From a virus, in the IMG/VR virus record IMGVR_UViG_3300010885_016083, positions 1 to 64,000 of that record: a stretch of DNA of 64,000 nt; one strand, 5' to 3'. Below are positions 35,846 through 44,390 of this stretch, one piece after another. Positions within the stretch are counted from its first letter, which is position 1, and each line of letters begins with the position of its first letter. The notes below the pieces were generated by a model. It worked only from the letters and a program-made list of their open reading frames with translations. It did not search any database and had not been told where the DNA came from. A program made the position numbers and the translations under genes.

Positions 35846-36556
35846 ATGCCTGCACAATCAAAAGCACAACAGAAATTTATGGGTATGGTTCATGCTACTC
35901 AAAAAGGAGAAATGAAACCTACAGGAGCAGTAGCTAAAGCTGCTAAAGGAATGTCCCAAAAGTCTGCAACAGATTTCGCTTCTACTAAACATAAAGGATT
36001 ACCTGGCCATGTTAAGAAAGAAGGACATGTAGAAGAAGCTCATTCGATGGGATACGGTGGAGATGTAGATTTTTATATAGTACTAGACCCAGAGCAAGTA
36101 GAGGAAGAAATAAATAGCGCTAATTATTTAGTCCGTAACTCAGATCCTATCACTTTTGCTAAAGATTGGGGAAGAGGGGCTATAGAGTTCAATGAAATTT
36201 TTGGCTTTTATTTCGAAAAAGAAGAAGCAGAGGCAGTAGCTGAGGAATTATTAAACAGTATCTACGAAAAGGCTAAGCAATTAGAAGAGAAAAAAAGTAC
36301 AGTAACTGATAAGCTTCAAAAACGTATCGATATTCTACATAAAGAGGCAGAGCATCATATGAAAATGGCTAAGAAAGAGCCTGAGGAAGCTGAAAAACAT
36401 AGAGAGCTAGTAAAAGCTTTAATGGATACAATAAAAGACTTACAAGGCAAGCATAAAGCAGTTGAAGAGTCTAAAAAAGTTTTAAAAGAAAGAGAGAAAC
36501 CAGGTAAAGAAGAGAAGAAAGAGGAGAAGAAAGAAGATAAAAAAGAAAAGAAGTAA
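35846..36556 (+). CDS. DUF3008-like N-terminus with Lys/Glu-rich coiled coil
   Basis: 236 residues. The first 55 residues match the DUF3008 pattern: MPAQSKAQQKFMGMVHATQK, then AKAAKGMSQKSATDFASTKH and KGLPGHV. The middle (about 70-130) is acidic and mixed. Residues 145-236 are a long charged helix ending in a Lys/Glu tract. Basic N-termini of this kind are common in small phage and bacterial proteins of unknown role. The last codon overlaps the next gene by one base. Possibly packaged in the head with DNA, which is inference. Confidence 0.65.
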   Translation: MPAQSKAQQKFMGMVHATQKGEMKPTGAVAKAAKGMSQKSATDFASTKHKGLPGHVKKEGHVEEAHSMGYGGDVDFYIVLDPEQVEEEINSANYLVRNSDPITFAKDWGRGAIEFNEIFGFYFEKEEAEAVAEELLNSIYEKAKQLEEKKSTVTDKLQKRIDILHKEAEHHMKMAKKEPEEAEKHRELVKALMDTIKDLQGKHKAVEESKKVLKEREKPGKEEKKEEKKEDKKEKK

Positions 36557-36930
36557 TGGATAAGTTTTCTCAATTTGTATCTACCTTACTAGCATCAAGA
36601 GACCAAGCACAGATTTTTCACTGGCAGACTAAAAGAACCCCTGGTTCTTATGCTGCTCATATCGCTTTAGGTGAATACTATGACGGTATTATAGATTTAG
36701 TCGATAGTTTGGTAGAGAGTTACCAAGGTCGTTACGGTATTGTGTACGGGTATTCTTTACCTGCTATGTTTAAAGAGGATGATCAATTCGAAAAATACTT
36801 CGTAGCACTAGCAAAGTATGTTGAGCAGTTCAGAAAATCAATAGCTCAAGATACATACTTACAAAATCAGTACGACGAAATCGTTACATTAATTGAGACA
36901 ACTAAATATAAATTAGAAAACTTACATTAA
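36556..36930 (+). CDS. Ferritin-like/Dps-like phage protein (DUF5856-like)
   Basis: 124 residues in a four-helix pattern. Helix 1 contains RDQAQIFHWQTKRTPGSYAA, helix 2 LGEYYDGIIDLVDSLVESYQ, and the last two lie between FEKYFVALAKYVEQFRKS and VTLIETTKYKLENL. The His in IFHWQT and the Glu/Asp in YYDGIIDLVD resemble Dps/ferritin metal sites. Conserved in many T4-like environmental phages. It might bind iron or protect DNA, but activity is unproven. Confidence 0.65.
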   Translation: MDKFSQFVSTLLASRDQAQIFHWQTKRTPGSYAAHIALGEYYDGIIDLVDSLVESYQGRYGIVYGYSLPAMFKEDDQFEKYFVALAKYVEQFRKSIAQDTYLQNQYDEIVTLIETTKYKLENLH

Positions 36931-36932
36931 TA

Positions 36933-37475
36933 GTGAACGAAGAAAAAGGCACCTGTTGTGGTAAATGTGGGCGTGTTCATGTAAAAGGAACATCATGCCC
37001 TCGTCCTTTTTTAACAGGAAAGAGTCATTGTCGTAACAGAAAGAATGAAGATTTAAGAGACCCGGACGATAATCCTTGCTGGGATGGATATCACCCTGTA
37101 GGCACTAAAGAGAAAGACGGTAGAACTGTTCCTAATTGTGTACCTACTAAAGAATCTATTGGAGAAACAGATGCTTATTGTCCGTCTTGTCTGGCTGAAT
37201 ACTTAATTGAGTATGAACATAAGATTGAAGAAGCAGAATATAAGGGACGTAAGGTAACATTTGGTAAACCTTTTTATACTCCTGATGGTCCTAAGAAAAG
37301 ATCTGTATATGTAAAGAATGCTAAGGGTAACGTTGTTAAAGTTAACTTCGGAGACCCTAATATGAAAATTAAAAAGAACATTCCGGCAAGAAGAAAAAGC
37401 TACAGAGCAAGACATAACTGTCAAAATCCTGGACCTAAATGGAAAGCTAATTACTGGTCGTGTAAGGCATGGTAA
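36933..37475 (+). CDS. Cys-rich protein with conserved C-terminal KVTFGKP domain
   Basis: 180 residues starting with GTG, 2 bases after the upstream stop. The N-terminal half holds several Cys pairs (TCCGKCGRVH, GTSCPRPF, SCLAE after YCP), probably zinc-binding. The C-terminal about 75 residues (RKVTFGKPFYTPDGPKKRSV, VKVNFGDPNMKIKKNIP, RARHNCQNPGPKWKANYWSC) form a basic domain I recognise from phage proteins (DUF6321-like), where it occurs attached to various partners. The function is not known to me. Basic charge would suit nucleic-acid contact. Confidence 0.62.
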   Translation: MNEEKGTCCGKCGRVHVKGTSCPRPFLTGKSHCRNRKNEDLRDPDDNPCWDGYHPVGTKEKDGRTVPNCVPTKESIGETDAYCPSCLAEYLIEYEHKIEEAEYKGRKVTFGKPFYTPDGPKKRSVYVKNAKGNVVKVNFGDPNMKIKKNIPARRKSYRARHNCQNPGPKWKANYWSCKAW

Positions 37476-37476
37476 T

Positions 37477-38016
37477 ATGAAAAGCATGTATCAGTTATTT
37501 CTGGAAGTTGCTTTGGAAAAGAATAAATGGACATCTATTCCGAAAGAGGAATTGAATGATTTCAAGAAATTAATATTTGACTTAATTCAAAATGCATACA
37601 GTAGCATCGGAGGACATTCTAATATAAAATGTCCTGATGATATAGCTGCTAACGGCGATGAATTCGATGTAATTAATTTAGATAATGACCCTGACCCTGA
37701 TGCAGTAACGATTGCTAAGAAGAGAGAAGGAGGTAAAAAGTTTGTAGCTACTGGACACGACGGAACACCTGCTGCAAGAAGTGCAGCTGTAAACCGTAAG
37801 GCATCAGAATTGCAACATGCAGGTTACTACTTAGAAGCCTCTGGTAAAATGGCTGAGATTTTGATAGGTAAAGGAGTAGCTATAGTTACTGATGAAAATG
37901 TAGTAAGAAAGGTTCTAAAAGGAAAAGAACTTAAGTGGCATGGCGATGGAAGCTATACACGAGAGATAGGTGGAGAAAAAATAACAAAAGTACTTTTAGG
38001 TAAACCCCTTATGTAA
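37477..38016 (+). CDS. Conserved phage protein, possible GNAT-like fold
   Basis: 179 residues. Begins MKSMYQLFLEVALEKNKW, then a conserved-looking LIFDLIQNAYSSIGGHSNIK and FDVINLDNDPDPDAVTIAKK, followed by KFVATGHDGTPAARSAAVNR. The pattern is like a diverged acetyltransferase fold, but I cannot show an acetyl-CoA site, so this is tentative. It overlaps neither neighbour and lies one base after the previous stop. Confidence 0.55.
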   Translation: MKSMYQLFLEVALEKNKWTSIPKEELNDFKKLIFDLIQNAYSSIGGHSNIKCPDDIAANGDEFDVINLDNDPDPDAVTIAKKREGGKKFVATGHDGTPAARSAAVNRKASELQHAGYYLEASGKMAEILIGKGVAIVTDENVVRKVLKGKELKWHGDGSYTREIGGEKITKVLLGKPLM

Positions 38017-38017
38017 T

Positions 38018-38221
38018 ATGAAACCATTTTTTTTAAACATCTTAGATTCAACAGTTAATAGTCCTTTGTTAAATACAGCAGGAGTTCTGAGTACAACAGT
38101 AGCATTTGTAAATAGCTTTTTTGGTATGTTAAATCCTGTTCTTACTGGTTTGTTTTACATAGCATCTATAGGCTGGTTAGGAGTACAGATATACTATAAA
38201 ATTAAAAATAAAGGTAAATAA
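38018..38221 (+). CDS. Holin-like small membrane protein
   Basis: 67 residues with two hydrophobic segments (about 19-36, LNTAGVLSTTVAFVNSFFGM, and 39-58, NPVLTGLFYIASIGWLGVQI) and a Lys-rich tail (KIKNKGK). Size, topology, charged C-terminus and position directly before the endolysin fit a class II type holin, which would permeabilise the inner membrane to release or activate the endolysin. There is no sequence motif that proves holin function. Confidence 0.6.
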   Translation: MKPFFLNILDSTVNSPLLNTAGVLSTTVAFVNSFFGMLNPVLTGLFYIASIGWLGVQIYYKIKNKGK

Positions 38222-38223
38222 AA

Positions 38224-38231
38224 TATTTATA
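38224..38231 (+). promoter_or_regulatory. TATTTATA box before endolysin
   Basis: An exact TATTTATA starts 21 nt before the ATG at 38245, just after the holin-like gene, so the endolysin may be transcribed on its own. Confidence 0.5.
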
Positions 38232-38244
38232 ATAAAGAGTAATT

Positions 38245-39084
38245 ATGCTACTTAAAGTCGGTTCAACAGGGGAAGAGGTAAAAACAATGCAAGTTAAGCT
38301 TGGCTTAACACCTGACGGTGTTTTTGGTCCTGGAACAGAGAAAGTAGTTAAGAAGTGGCAAATAGATCATGATCTTACACCCGACGGAATCGTAGGTCTG
38401 GGTACATGTAATAAGATGTTCGGTATAGAAACACCAGCACCTACTGCTATTCCATCTTTACCTTCACCAGCCACTGTAGGAGGTTTAAAAATAAATAAAC
38501 TAAAAGGACATATACCTGATGCAGTTATTGCAATGATACCTGACACGGCTGCTAAATTTAATATTAATACTCCTTTACGTTTAGCTCATTTTCTAGCTCA
38601 ATGTGGTCATGAATCAGGTGGGTTTAGGGCAACTCAAGAAAACTTAAATTACTCAGCTAAAGGCTTAATGGGAATATTTAAAAAATATTTTCCTACTGCT
38701 GCATTAGCTGCTCAATACGAACGTAAACCTGAAAAGATAGCCGCTCGAGTATATGGTGGTAGAATGGGTAACGGTGCTGAAGCAACTAAAGAAGGATATA
38801 AATTTCGCGGAAGAGGTTACATTCAGTTAACTGGAAAAGAGAACTATACTGCATTCGGTAAGGCCATTGGAGAAGACATTTTGTCTAACCCAGATGTGGT
38901 TTCATCGAAATATGCCTTGCTCTCAGCTGCTTGGTTTTTCGCTAAAAACGGATTACATAAGACGGCTGATAGTGGCGCTTCCGATGCAGTAGTTACTCAA
39001 ATTACAAAAAGAGTAAACGGCGGTACTATCGGACTACCGGACAGGATAAAACATTTTAAAGAGTATAATAAACTTCTAGCATAG
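38245..39084 (+). CDS. Endolysin: peptidoglycan-binding domain plus GH19 glycosidase
   Basis: 279 residues. Residues 1-60 are a peptidoglycan-binding type 1 domain (GSTGEEVKTMQVKLGLTPDG, VFGPGTEKVVKKWQ). After a Pro/Ala linker, residues about 85-279 form a GH19 chitinase/lysozyme-type domain: HFLAQCGHESGGF with catalytic Glu near 123, a second Glu in TQENLNYS near 132, and FRGRGYIQLTGKENY near 190. It should cleave glycan strands of the cell wall at lysis. No signal peptide, so it depends on the holin. Confidence 0.88.
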   Translation: MLLKVGSTGEEVKTMQVKLGLTPDGVFGPGTEKVVKKWQIDHDLTPDGIVGLGTCNKMFGIETPAPTAIPSLPSPATVGGLKINKLKGHIPDAVIAMIPDTAAKFNINTPLRLAHFLAQCGHESGGFRATQENLNYSAKGLMGIFKKYFPTAALAAQYERKPEKIAARVYGGRMGNGAEATKEGYKFRGRGYIQLTGKENYTAFGKAIGEDILSNPDVVSSKYALLSAAWFFAKNGLHKTADSGASDAVVTQITKRVNGGTIGLPDRIKHFKEYNKLLA

Positions 39085-39091
39085 TATTAAT

Positions 39092-39859
39092 ATGGCATTA
39101 TCATTTAACAGTATACAAGAATACGGAGATTACATTTATCAAAAATGTATCGAACAAAATAAGCAGAAAGACGTTTGTAATAGCGGCAAAGGAGGAACTA
39201 AGACTCACGTAACTGATTCTGACCCTGATGGATTCAGTTTAACATACGCCTCTAATAATCTAAGCTCAGTATCTCAAGATTATTTAAATACCCACACAAC
39301 TATTGCTAAGGCACCACCTCAAAATGCACCTAGCCATATAGAAATAGTAGAAGGAGAAACTTGGAAAGAAACTATACATAAGTACGATAAAAATGTATAT
39401 GCTAATAAAACGACAGTAACCAACTCAACTAACTTTGATGTTTCTGCTGATGCTTCCTACAAAGAAGCTAACGTAAGTGCTAATTACGAACAAGTATATT
39501 CTAAAGAAGATACAAACGTAAGCGAAGAAGTTTCTAAAGAGGCTTCTTCTTATGACTTAACTTTTCAAGGCATACCAGGTAAACATTATGCAGTAGATTT
39601 CTACAGCAGTAAGTATACTTGTTCAGATACACCTGTACTGTACGTTACTTATACCTTTAGTACTATAACTTTTAGAGCTGAATGTGATTACTCAGATGGT
39701 GCTGCTTTACATTGGCACAACGAACATTACCACAAGACATATGATATAGCTAGTTTAGGACTAGATACTGTTGTAACTATTCCTCAAACGGTAGTATTTG
39801 ATGTTAATTACGATAATCCTTGGCCTAGTTACAGTATCACATATTTACCAACAGAGTAA
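39092..39859 (+). CDS. Possible aerolysin-like beta-pore-forming protein in the lysis region
   Basis: 255 residues, not confidently recognised. After a helical N-terminus with two Cys, residues about 85-215 are long alternating Ser/Thr-rich strands: NKTTVTNSTNFDVSADASY, then EANVSANYEQVYSKEDTNVS and SSYDLTFQGIPGKHYAVDFY, followed by VLYVTYTFSTITFRAEC. This amphipathic hairpin pattern with an IPG turn resembles the insertion domain of aerolysin/ETX-type toxins. No signal peptide. It sits 7 bases after the endolysin, so an outer-membrane lysis role is conceivable. The family call is weak. Confidence 0.4.
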   Translation: MALSFNSIQEYGDYIYQKCIEQNKQKDVCNSGKGGTKTHVTDSDPDGFSLTYASNNLSSVSQDYLNTHTTIAKAPPQNAPSHIEIVEGETWKETIHKYDKNVYANKTTVTNSTNFDVSADASYKEANVSANYEQVYSKEDTNVSEEVSKEASSYDLTFQGIPGKHYAVDFYSSKYTCSDTPVLYVTYTFSTITFRAECDYSDGAALHWHNEHYHKTYDIASLGLDTVVTIPQTVVFDVNYDNPWPSYSITYLPTE

Positions 39860-39876
39860 CTTTAAACAGATAAAAA

Positions 39877-40380
39877 ATGAAAACATCTAAATTATCTCTT
39901 GTAGCATTATTTAACGAAACTATAGATGAAGCCAAAAAGAAAGCTGATAAAGACTACGACAAAGACGGTAAGATCGAGAGTCCCGAAGAGGAGTATAAAG
40001 GATCTAGAATCCGTGCTGGGAAGAAAATGGACAAGAAAGGTAATGAGCCTACAGAATCCAAGACCCGTAACATTAAGAGTACGAAACCTCATGTTAGAGC
40101 AGAAAAAAGTCCTGCAAAAGTAAACGAAAACGAGGGATATACTCAAGGGCAACAAGCTACTGATTGGAATAGATCTGGAGATCATGAAGCATCTATGGCT
40201 AAATCTGAGATTTTAGATATGATAAAAAACGCTTCTGAAATCCATAAAGCAATCAAAGATGGAGATAACCTACCAGGGTGGGTTTCTTCTTATATTACTT
40301 TAGCAGCAGATTACATGCATAGTGTTTCAGAGTATATCGCTGGAATGCAGGCAGGAGGAGAAGAACAGAATTATAACTAA
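39877..40380 (+). CDS. EF-hand-containing phage protein, possible internal head protein
   Basis: 167 residues. A canonical EF-hand loop lies at residues 26-37 (DYDKDGKIESPE) with D26, D28, D30, G31, I33 and E37 in the calcium-binding positions. The N-terminus (MKTSKLSLVALFNETIDEA) resembles short head-targeting leaders of T4 internal proteins, with an LFNE string. The C-terminal 70 residues (SEILDMIKNASEIHKAIKDG, DNLPGWVSSYITLAADYMHS) form a conserved helical module I have seen in T4-like phages. Its role is unknown to me. Confidence 0.6.
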   Translation: MKTSKLSLVALFNETIDEAKKKADKDYDKDGKIESPEEEYKGSRIRAGKKMDKKGNEPTESKTRNIKSTKPHVRAEKSPAKVNENEGYTQGQQATDWNRSGDHEASMAKSEILDMIKNASEIHKAIKDGDNLPGWVSSYITLAADYMHSVSEYIAGMQAGGEEQNYN

Positions 40381-40386
40381 ATAGAA

Positions 40387-40890
40387 ATGGTTAATAGAAA
40401 ATATATTAAGGGTCTAATCGAAGAGGTAGTACTTGGTATTCTTAAAGAAGAAGAAGAAGTAACTGTAGATAAGCTAGAATTTACAACTCCTGAAGATGTC
40501 GAGAAAGTTAAATTCGAAGAAGACCCTATTAACTATATTCTAAAAAAGTATCCTAGTTTGACTGAAACCTTAACTATGCTTATGACTAAGCATTTTAAAG
40601 ATTATGTAACAGGAATTTATATAGTAGCACCAAAACCGACTACTTTTAAGATAGTTTTACATAACGGTCAAACGTTTACCCTTACCTTTTTAGGTAAGGC
40701 TTATCAGTGTAGAGTAGCAGGAAAGAGTTATTACCTATTGACTATAGGGGAAAAAGAGAGAGCAATTTTATCTATTGCAAGGTTATTAGAAACAGGTTCA
40801 CCAATAACTACAAAAGGACCTGAGAAAGAAGAGACTAGCGCTCCAGAAGCTCCTGCAGAAGAAAAACCAGCAGAAACAGAAAAGGAATAA
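40387..40890 (+). CDS. Unknown phage protein with acidic C-terminus
   Basis: 167 residues. It starts with an amphipathic helix (IKGLIEEVVLGILKEEEE). Residues about 35-140 look like a small globular domain (ILKKYPSLTETLTMLMTKHF, KIVLHNGQTFTLTFLGKAY). It ends in a Pro/Glu/Ala-rich disordered tail. The GLIEE/GILKE leader resembles those of other genes in this part of the window, perhaps a head-targeting segment. No family recognised. Confidence 0.55.
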   Translation: MVNRKYIKGLIEEVVLGILKEEEEVTVDKLEFTTPEDVEKVKFEEDPINYILKKYPSLTETLTMLMTKHFKDYVTGIYIVAPKPTTFKIVLHNGQTFTLTFLGKAYQCRVAGKSYYLLTIGEKERAILSIARLLETGSPITTKGPEKEETSAPEAPAEEKPAETEKE

Positions 40891-40952
40891 GAAACTGAAT
40901 CGTAGGTAGTAACATTACGAGAATCTTCTTATTTTCAGAAAACATTTATTAC

Positions 40953-41180
40953 ATGACAAAAAAATTTAGAACACCAGAAGGTATAGAAATCTGTATATAC
41001 GTAAACGAAGGAAAAAATAAGTATCATTCGACTGAAGGACCTGCTATTAGGTATCCAAAAAAAATGAAGAAAGACGATGAATATTTTATATACGGAATTA
41101 GGTACAGTAAAGAAAGATGGACAGAGTTAAAAAACGATTCAAAAGTAAGTAATTTATCTTCTGATCTTTTCCATTCTTAG
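40953..41180 (+). CDS. Small protein with GPA-type repeat motif, unknown
   Basis: A 75-residue basic protein. YHSTEGPAIRYPKKMKKDDE and YFIYGIRYSKERW resemble short proteins with the DGPA/EGPA repeat found in many phages. The function is unknown. The start follows ACATTTATTACATG, a partial match to the TATTTAT box. Confidence 0.5.
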   Translation: MTKKFRTPEGIEICIYVNEGKNKYHSTEGPAIRYPKKMKKDDEYFIYGIRYSKERWTELKNDSKVSNLSSDLFHS

Positions 41181-41187
41181 TATTTGA

Positions 41188-41194
41188 TATTTAT
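41188..41194 (+). promoter_or_regulatory. TATTTAT box before 41215 gene
   Basis: The box starts 27 nt before the ATG at 41215, in the short gap after the 40953 gene. It may begin the transcript leading to terminase. Confidence 0.45.
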
Positions 41195-41214
41195 TAATAA
41201 AAACTAATTAAGAA

Positions 41215-42081
41215 ATGTTCGACTTTATAAAGTACTTAAAGAATAACCGCTTAACTCAGACTGATAAACTTTCCGAAAGAGCTAAGAAATTTATAAACGA
41301 AGATTACAATCCGGAAATACCTGATGGTGATCAAAAAATAGGCTCATCTGATAAAACTTCTAACAGAGTAGGAGGAGTACAATCTAAGTTGGCTGTGTTA
41401 AAGAAGAAAAAAGATGAATTAGTTCAAAAATTTACTTCTGGCATGATTGATATTCACCAATACAAGCAAATGATTGGTAATATCCCACAACAGATTAAAA
41501 ACCTTCAAGCAGATTTAGATAGAGATACTATGGAAATCGGCGACGATGAGGATGGTATGAATGAAATGTCGCATGAAAAAAAAAACTTAGGGGAAATCGA
41601 AGTAACCGAGGAATCTGATTTAGGGCAATCAGTAATGAATCTTGCTAAAATGAATGATCAGATAGAAAAACTTAGCGTAGAGTTAAAAAAATTAGAAAGA
41701 GAGCATAGTGAATTGCAAAAGCCTATTTACTCTATCTTAGAAGATTTAAATACATTACATGATGATGTAGACAAATCTATTAAAGTAGGTAACCATATCA
41801 TAGTAACTTTTAAAACTAAACCTACTGAAGTAACAAACTATAAGTATAAAGAAGCATTTCAACTTCTAGAAAGTAAAGTAAATGGAGCTATTAGAGCTTT
41901 AGTTAATGAGGTTAAAGAAGCTAATAAGTCCGTATCTTCTAGAAAAGGAACTATAAGTGTTACTAAATTAAATGAAGCTGACATAGATGTTTCAGCTTTT
42001 GATTCATTAGCTAATAGCTTTAGTGATAAAGTTGATTCTATTAATAATATTATTTCAAAACTAACAGGAAGCGTTGCGTAA
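41215..42081 (+). CDS. Coiled-coil protein upstream of terminase, unknown
   Basis: 288 residues, mostly coiled coil (LAVLKKKKDELVQKF; MNDQIEKLSVELKKLEREHS). The N-terminus is basic and helical with KFINED near residue 25. Small terminase subunits of T4-like phages are also coiled-coil-rich and lie upstream of gp17, but no DNA-binding motif is seen and the length differs, so that identity is only a possibility. The next gene overlaps it by 8 bases. Confidence 0.5.
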   Translation: MFDFIKYLKNNRLTQTDKLSERAKKFINEDYNPEIPDGDQKIGSSDKTSNRVGGVQSKLAVLKKKKDELVQKFTSGMIDIHQYKQMIGNIPQQIKNLQADLDRDTMEIGDDEDGMNEMSHEKKNLGEIEVTEESDLGQSVMNLAKMNDQIEKLSVELKKLEREHSELQKPIYSILEDLNTLHDDVDKSIKVGNHIIVTFKTKPTEVTNYKYKEAFQLLESKVNGAIRALVNEVKEANKSVSSRKGTISVTKLNEADIDVSAFDSLANSFSDKVDSINNIISKLTGSVA

Positions 42082-42769
42082 TCCAATAATAAGCAGTAAG
42101 GTTATTATAATTGCTGTAGCTATAATAGTTGCTGTAGGAATACTGTATACTCTATTTGAAAGAAACGGATATGACAATTCTAAGTTTAAAACTAGATTAG
42201 ATAGTTTAAAATTAGCTGCCGAACAATTACAACAAAGTATTCTTAAAAAGGATTCTACTATAGCTGTAATGAATGCTGTTGATATGCAGCTTCTAGATAG
42301 GTACTCTAATAAACAGTCTGAAATAATAGTAGAGAGAGAAAAGACTGAAGCAGCTGTAGAAGAAGTTCAACAACTTAACAATTCTGCTTTAGTTTCAAAC
42401 CTTAATAAGAGGTATCCTGGCGATACTGTATCTAATCTTCTACCAGTAGCTGAACCTGTTATACTAAATACCGCAGTAGACTTGGTTAGGTATGATGGGG
42501 CTAAAAAAGAAATATTATTAAAAGATAGTACTATACTAATTTTAGAAGGTAGAGTACAGATTAAAGATAAGATGATTGATGTGTACAAAGAAAAAGAAAC
42601 TGATTACAAAAATCTAGTTACTAATAAAGATACGCAGATAGATGGTTGGGAGAAAGAGTACGAAAAGTTAAAGAGTGAAAATAAAAAGTTATTTTTGAAG
42701 AATAAACTTCATAAAATGGCCAACTATGTGCTACTTGGTGGTGCAGCTGTGCTGTTAATAGCTAAGTAA
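42074..42769 (+). CDS. Membrane protein with long coiled coil, possible spanin
   Basis: 231 residues from a TTG start that overlaps the previous stop; no ATG lies upstream of the first membrane helix, so TTG is needed to include it. Residues about 9-28 are an N-terminal transmembrane helix (VIIIAVAIIVAVGILYTLF). A long periplasmic-type coiled coil follows (LDSLKLAAEQLQQSILKKDS; VNEREK-like segments), and the last 18 residues are hydrophobic (YVLLGGAAVLLIAK). The layout would suit a unimolecular spanin or an Rz-like protein, although it lies 3 kb from the endolysin. Function not proven. Confidence 0.5.
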   Translation: MRNPIISSKVIIIAVAIIVAVGILYTLFERNGYDNSKFKTRLDSLKLAAEQLQQSILKKDSTIAVMNAVDMQLLDRYSNKQSEIIVEREKTEAAVEEVQQLNNSALVSNLNKRYPGDTVSNLLPVAEPVILNTAVDLVRYDGAKKEILLKDSTILILEGRVQIKDKMIDVYKEKETDYKNLVTNKDTQIDGWEKEYEKLKSENKKLFLKNKLHKMANYVLLGGAAVLLIAK

Positions 42770-42782
42770 AATAAAATAGTCT

Positions 42783-44372
42783 ATGTCCGAGCAACTCGCT
42801 ATTAAAGAAGTGATAAAGCAGGAATTTGTCAAATGTGCGACAGATCCTGCTTATTTCATGAAAAAATACTACTGGATTCAACATCCTCAACGTGGTAGAA
42901 TTCAATTTGCACTGTATCCTTTTCAGGAAAAAGTGCTTCATGTCTTCAAGAATAATGAATATACCATTGCTAACAAGTCAAGACAGCTTGGTATTTCCAC
43001 ATTAGTATCAGCATATTCACTATGGTTGATGCTATTTCACAGGGATAAAAACGTTTTAGTAGTAGCTACTAAGCAGGAAACTGCAAAGAATATGGTTACT
43101 AAGGTACGTTTTGCATATAATAACCTTCCTTCTTGGTTAAAGATTAAAGCAGATGAAGATAACCGGTTAAGTCTACGTTTATCCAACGGTTCTCAAATAA
43201 AAGCCGTAGCAGCTTCTCCTGATGCTGGTCGTTCTGAAGCAGTATCTCTCTTAATGCTTGATGAAGCAGCGTTTATTAATGGTGTAGATGAAATTTTTAC
43301 TGCAGCACAACAAACGTTAGCTACTGGAGGTCAATGTATAGCTATTTCAACTCCTAATGGTACTGGTAACTGGTTTCATAAAACTTTTGTAAAGGCTCAA
43401 TCTGGGGAAAATAAATTTTTACCTATCTCTTTACCGTGGACAGTACACCCTGAACGTACTCAGAAATGGAGAGATGAACAAGATGCTATTCTTGGACCAA
43501 GAGATGCAGCTCAGGAATGTGATTGCGACTTTAGTACGTCGGGTAATACAGTAATCGACCCAGATTATTTAAACTGGTATGAAACTACATCTATAATGGA
43601 CCCTATATCTAAAGAAGGTATAGACGGGAACTACTGGAGATGGGAGTATCCGGATTATTCTAGAAGTTATGCTGTAATAGCTGACGTTGCCCGTGGGGAC
43701 GGTAAAGACTATTCAGCATTCCATGTAATGGATATAGAGTTAGCTAAACAGGTAGGTGAGTATAAAGGTCAAATGGGAACTAGAGATTACGGTAACATGT
43801 TGGTTACAGTAGCTACCGAATGGAATAATGCTATTCTAATAATTGAAAACGCAAATATAGGTTGGGATGTTGTACAAACTGCAATAGAAAGAGGTTATCA
43901 AAACCTTTATTATTCACCAAGATCAGACGTAGCTTTAACTAATATAGAAATGTATATTACAAAGTACGAGAACGGAGAAGGAATGGTTCCTGGTTTTTCT
44001 ACTAACCAAAGAACTCGTCCGCTTGTAATCTCGAAACTTATTACCTATATTCATGAAAAGTCTTGTAGCTTTCAGTCTAAAAGGTTCATGGAGGAGTTAA
44101 GAACGTTTATTTGGAAAAGCGGTAGGGCAGAAGCTTTACATGGTTATAATGACGATTTAGTAATGGCTTGGTCCATAGGTTTATTTTTGAGAGATACAGC
44201 AATGAGATTTACTCAAACAGGAATGGATCTAGCTAGAGCTACTATGAACAGCGTACATAAATCCAACAGCGGCTTTTCTATTTATACAGGTAACCCTGCA
44301 AGTGGTGAACTTCCACCTTGGAAAATGCAAGATACTTACGGTAATGCCGAAGACATTACTTGGTTATTGTAA
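42783..44372 (+). CDS. gp17: Terminase large subunit gp17 (DNA packaging motor)
   Basis: 529 residues (T4 gp17 has 610). ATPase: KSRQLGISTLVSAYSLW (residues 65-81) is a Walker A of the deviant type, with the Lys at the start of the loop; Walker B is SLLMLDEAAF near 155-164, and the coupling motif follows as AISTPNGTGNW. Nuclease domain: YAVIADVARGDGKDYSAFHV near 296-315 with the metal-binding Asp residues, and NDDLVMAWSIG near 456. The protein cuts concatemeric DNA and pumps it through the portal. The portal gene follows after 18 bases. No small subunit is identified with confidence. Confidence 0.94.
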   Translation: MSEQLAIKEVIKQEFVKCATDPAYFMKKYYWIQHPQRGRIQFALYPFQEKVLHVFKNNEYTIANKSRQLGISTLVSAYSLWLMLFHRDKNVLVVATKQETAKNMVTKVRFAYNNLPSWLKIKADEDNRLSLRLSNGSQIKAVAASPDAGRSEAVSLLMLDEAAFINGVDEIFTAAQQTLATGGQCIAISTPNGTGNWFHKTFVKAQSGENKFLPISLPWTVHPERTQKWRDEQDAILGPRDAAQECDCDFSTSGNTVIDPDYLNWYETTSIMDPISKEGIDGNYWRWEYPDYSRSYAVIADVARGDGKDYSAFHVMDIELAKQVGEYKGQMGTRDYGNMLVTVATEWNNAILIIENANIGWDVVQTAIERGYQNLYYSPRSDVALTNIEMYITKYENGEGMVPGFSTNQRTRPLVISKLITYIHEKSCSFQSKRFMEELRTFIWKSGRAEALHGYNDDLVMAWSIGLFLRDTAMRFTQTGMDLARATMNSVHKSNSGFSIYTGNPASGELPPWKMQDTYGNAEDITWLL

Positions 44373-44379
44373 AATTTAA

Positions 44380-44387
44380 TATTTATA
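44380..44387 (+). promoter_or_regulatory. TATTTATA box before portal gene
   Basis: An exact TATTTATA starts 11 nt before the portal ATG at 44391, with three bases between box and start codon. Confidence 0.5.
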
Positions 44388-44390
44388 TAC

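Noticed and set aside
41215-42081. Small terminase subunit (gp16)
   Set aside because: Coiled coil and position are suggestive, but no helix-turn-helix or family motif is visible, so it is left as unknown.
42975-43005. Loss of the Walker A lysine in terminase (SRQLGIST) as a defect
   Set aside because: A Lys is present at the start of the loop (KSRQLGIST), the deviant arrangement seen in many phage terminases; the other motifs are intact.
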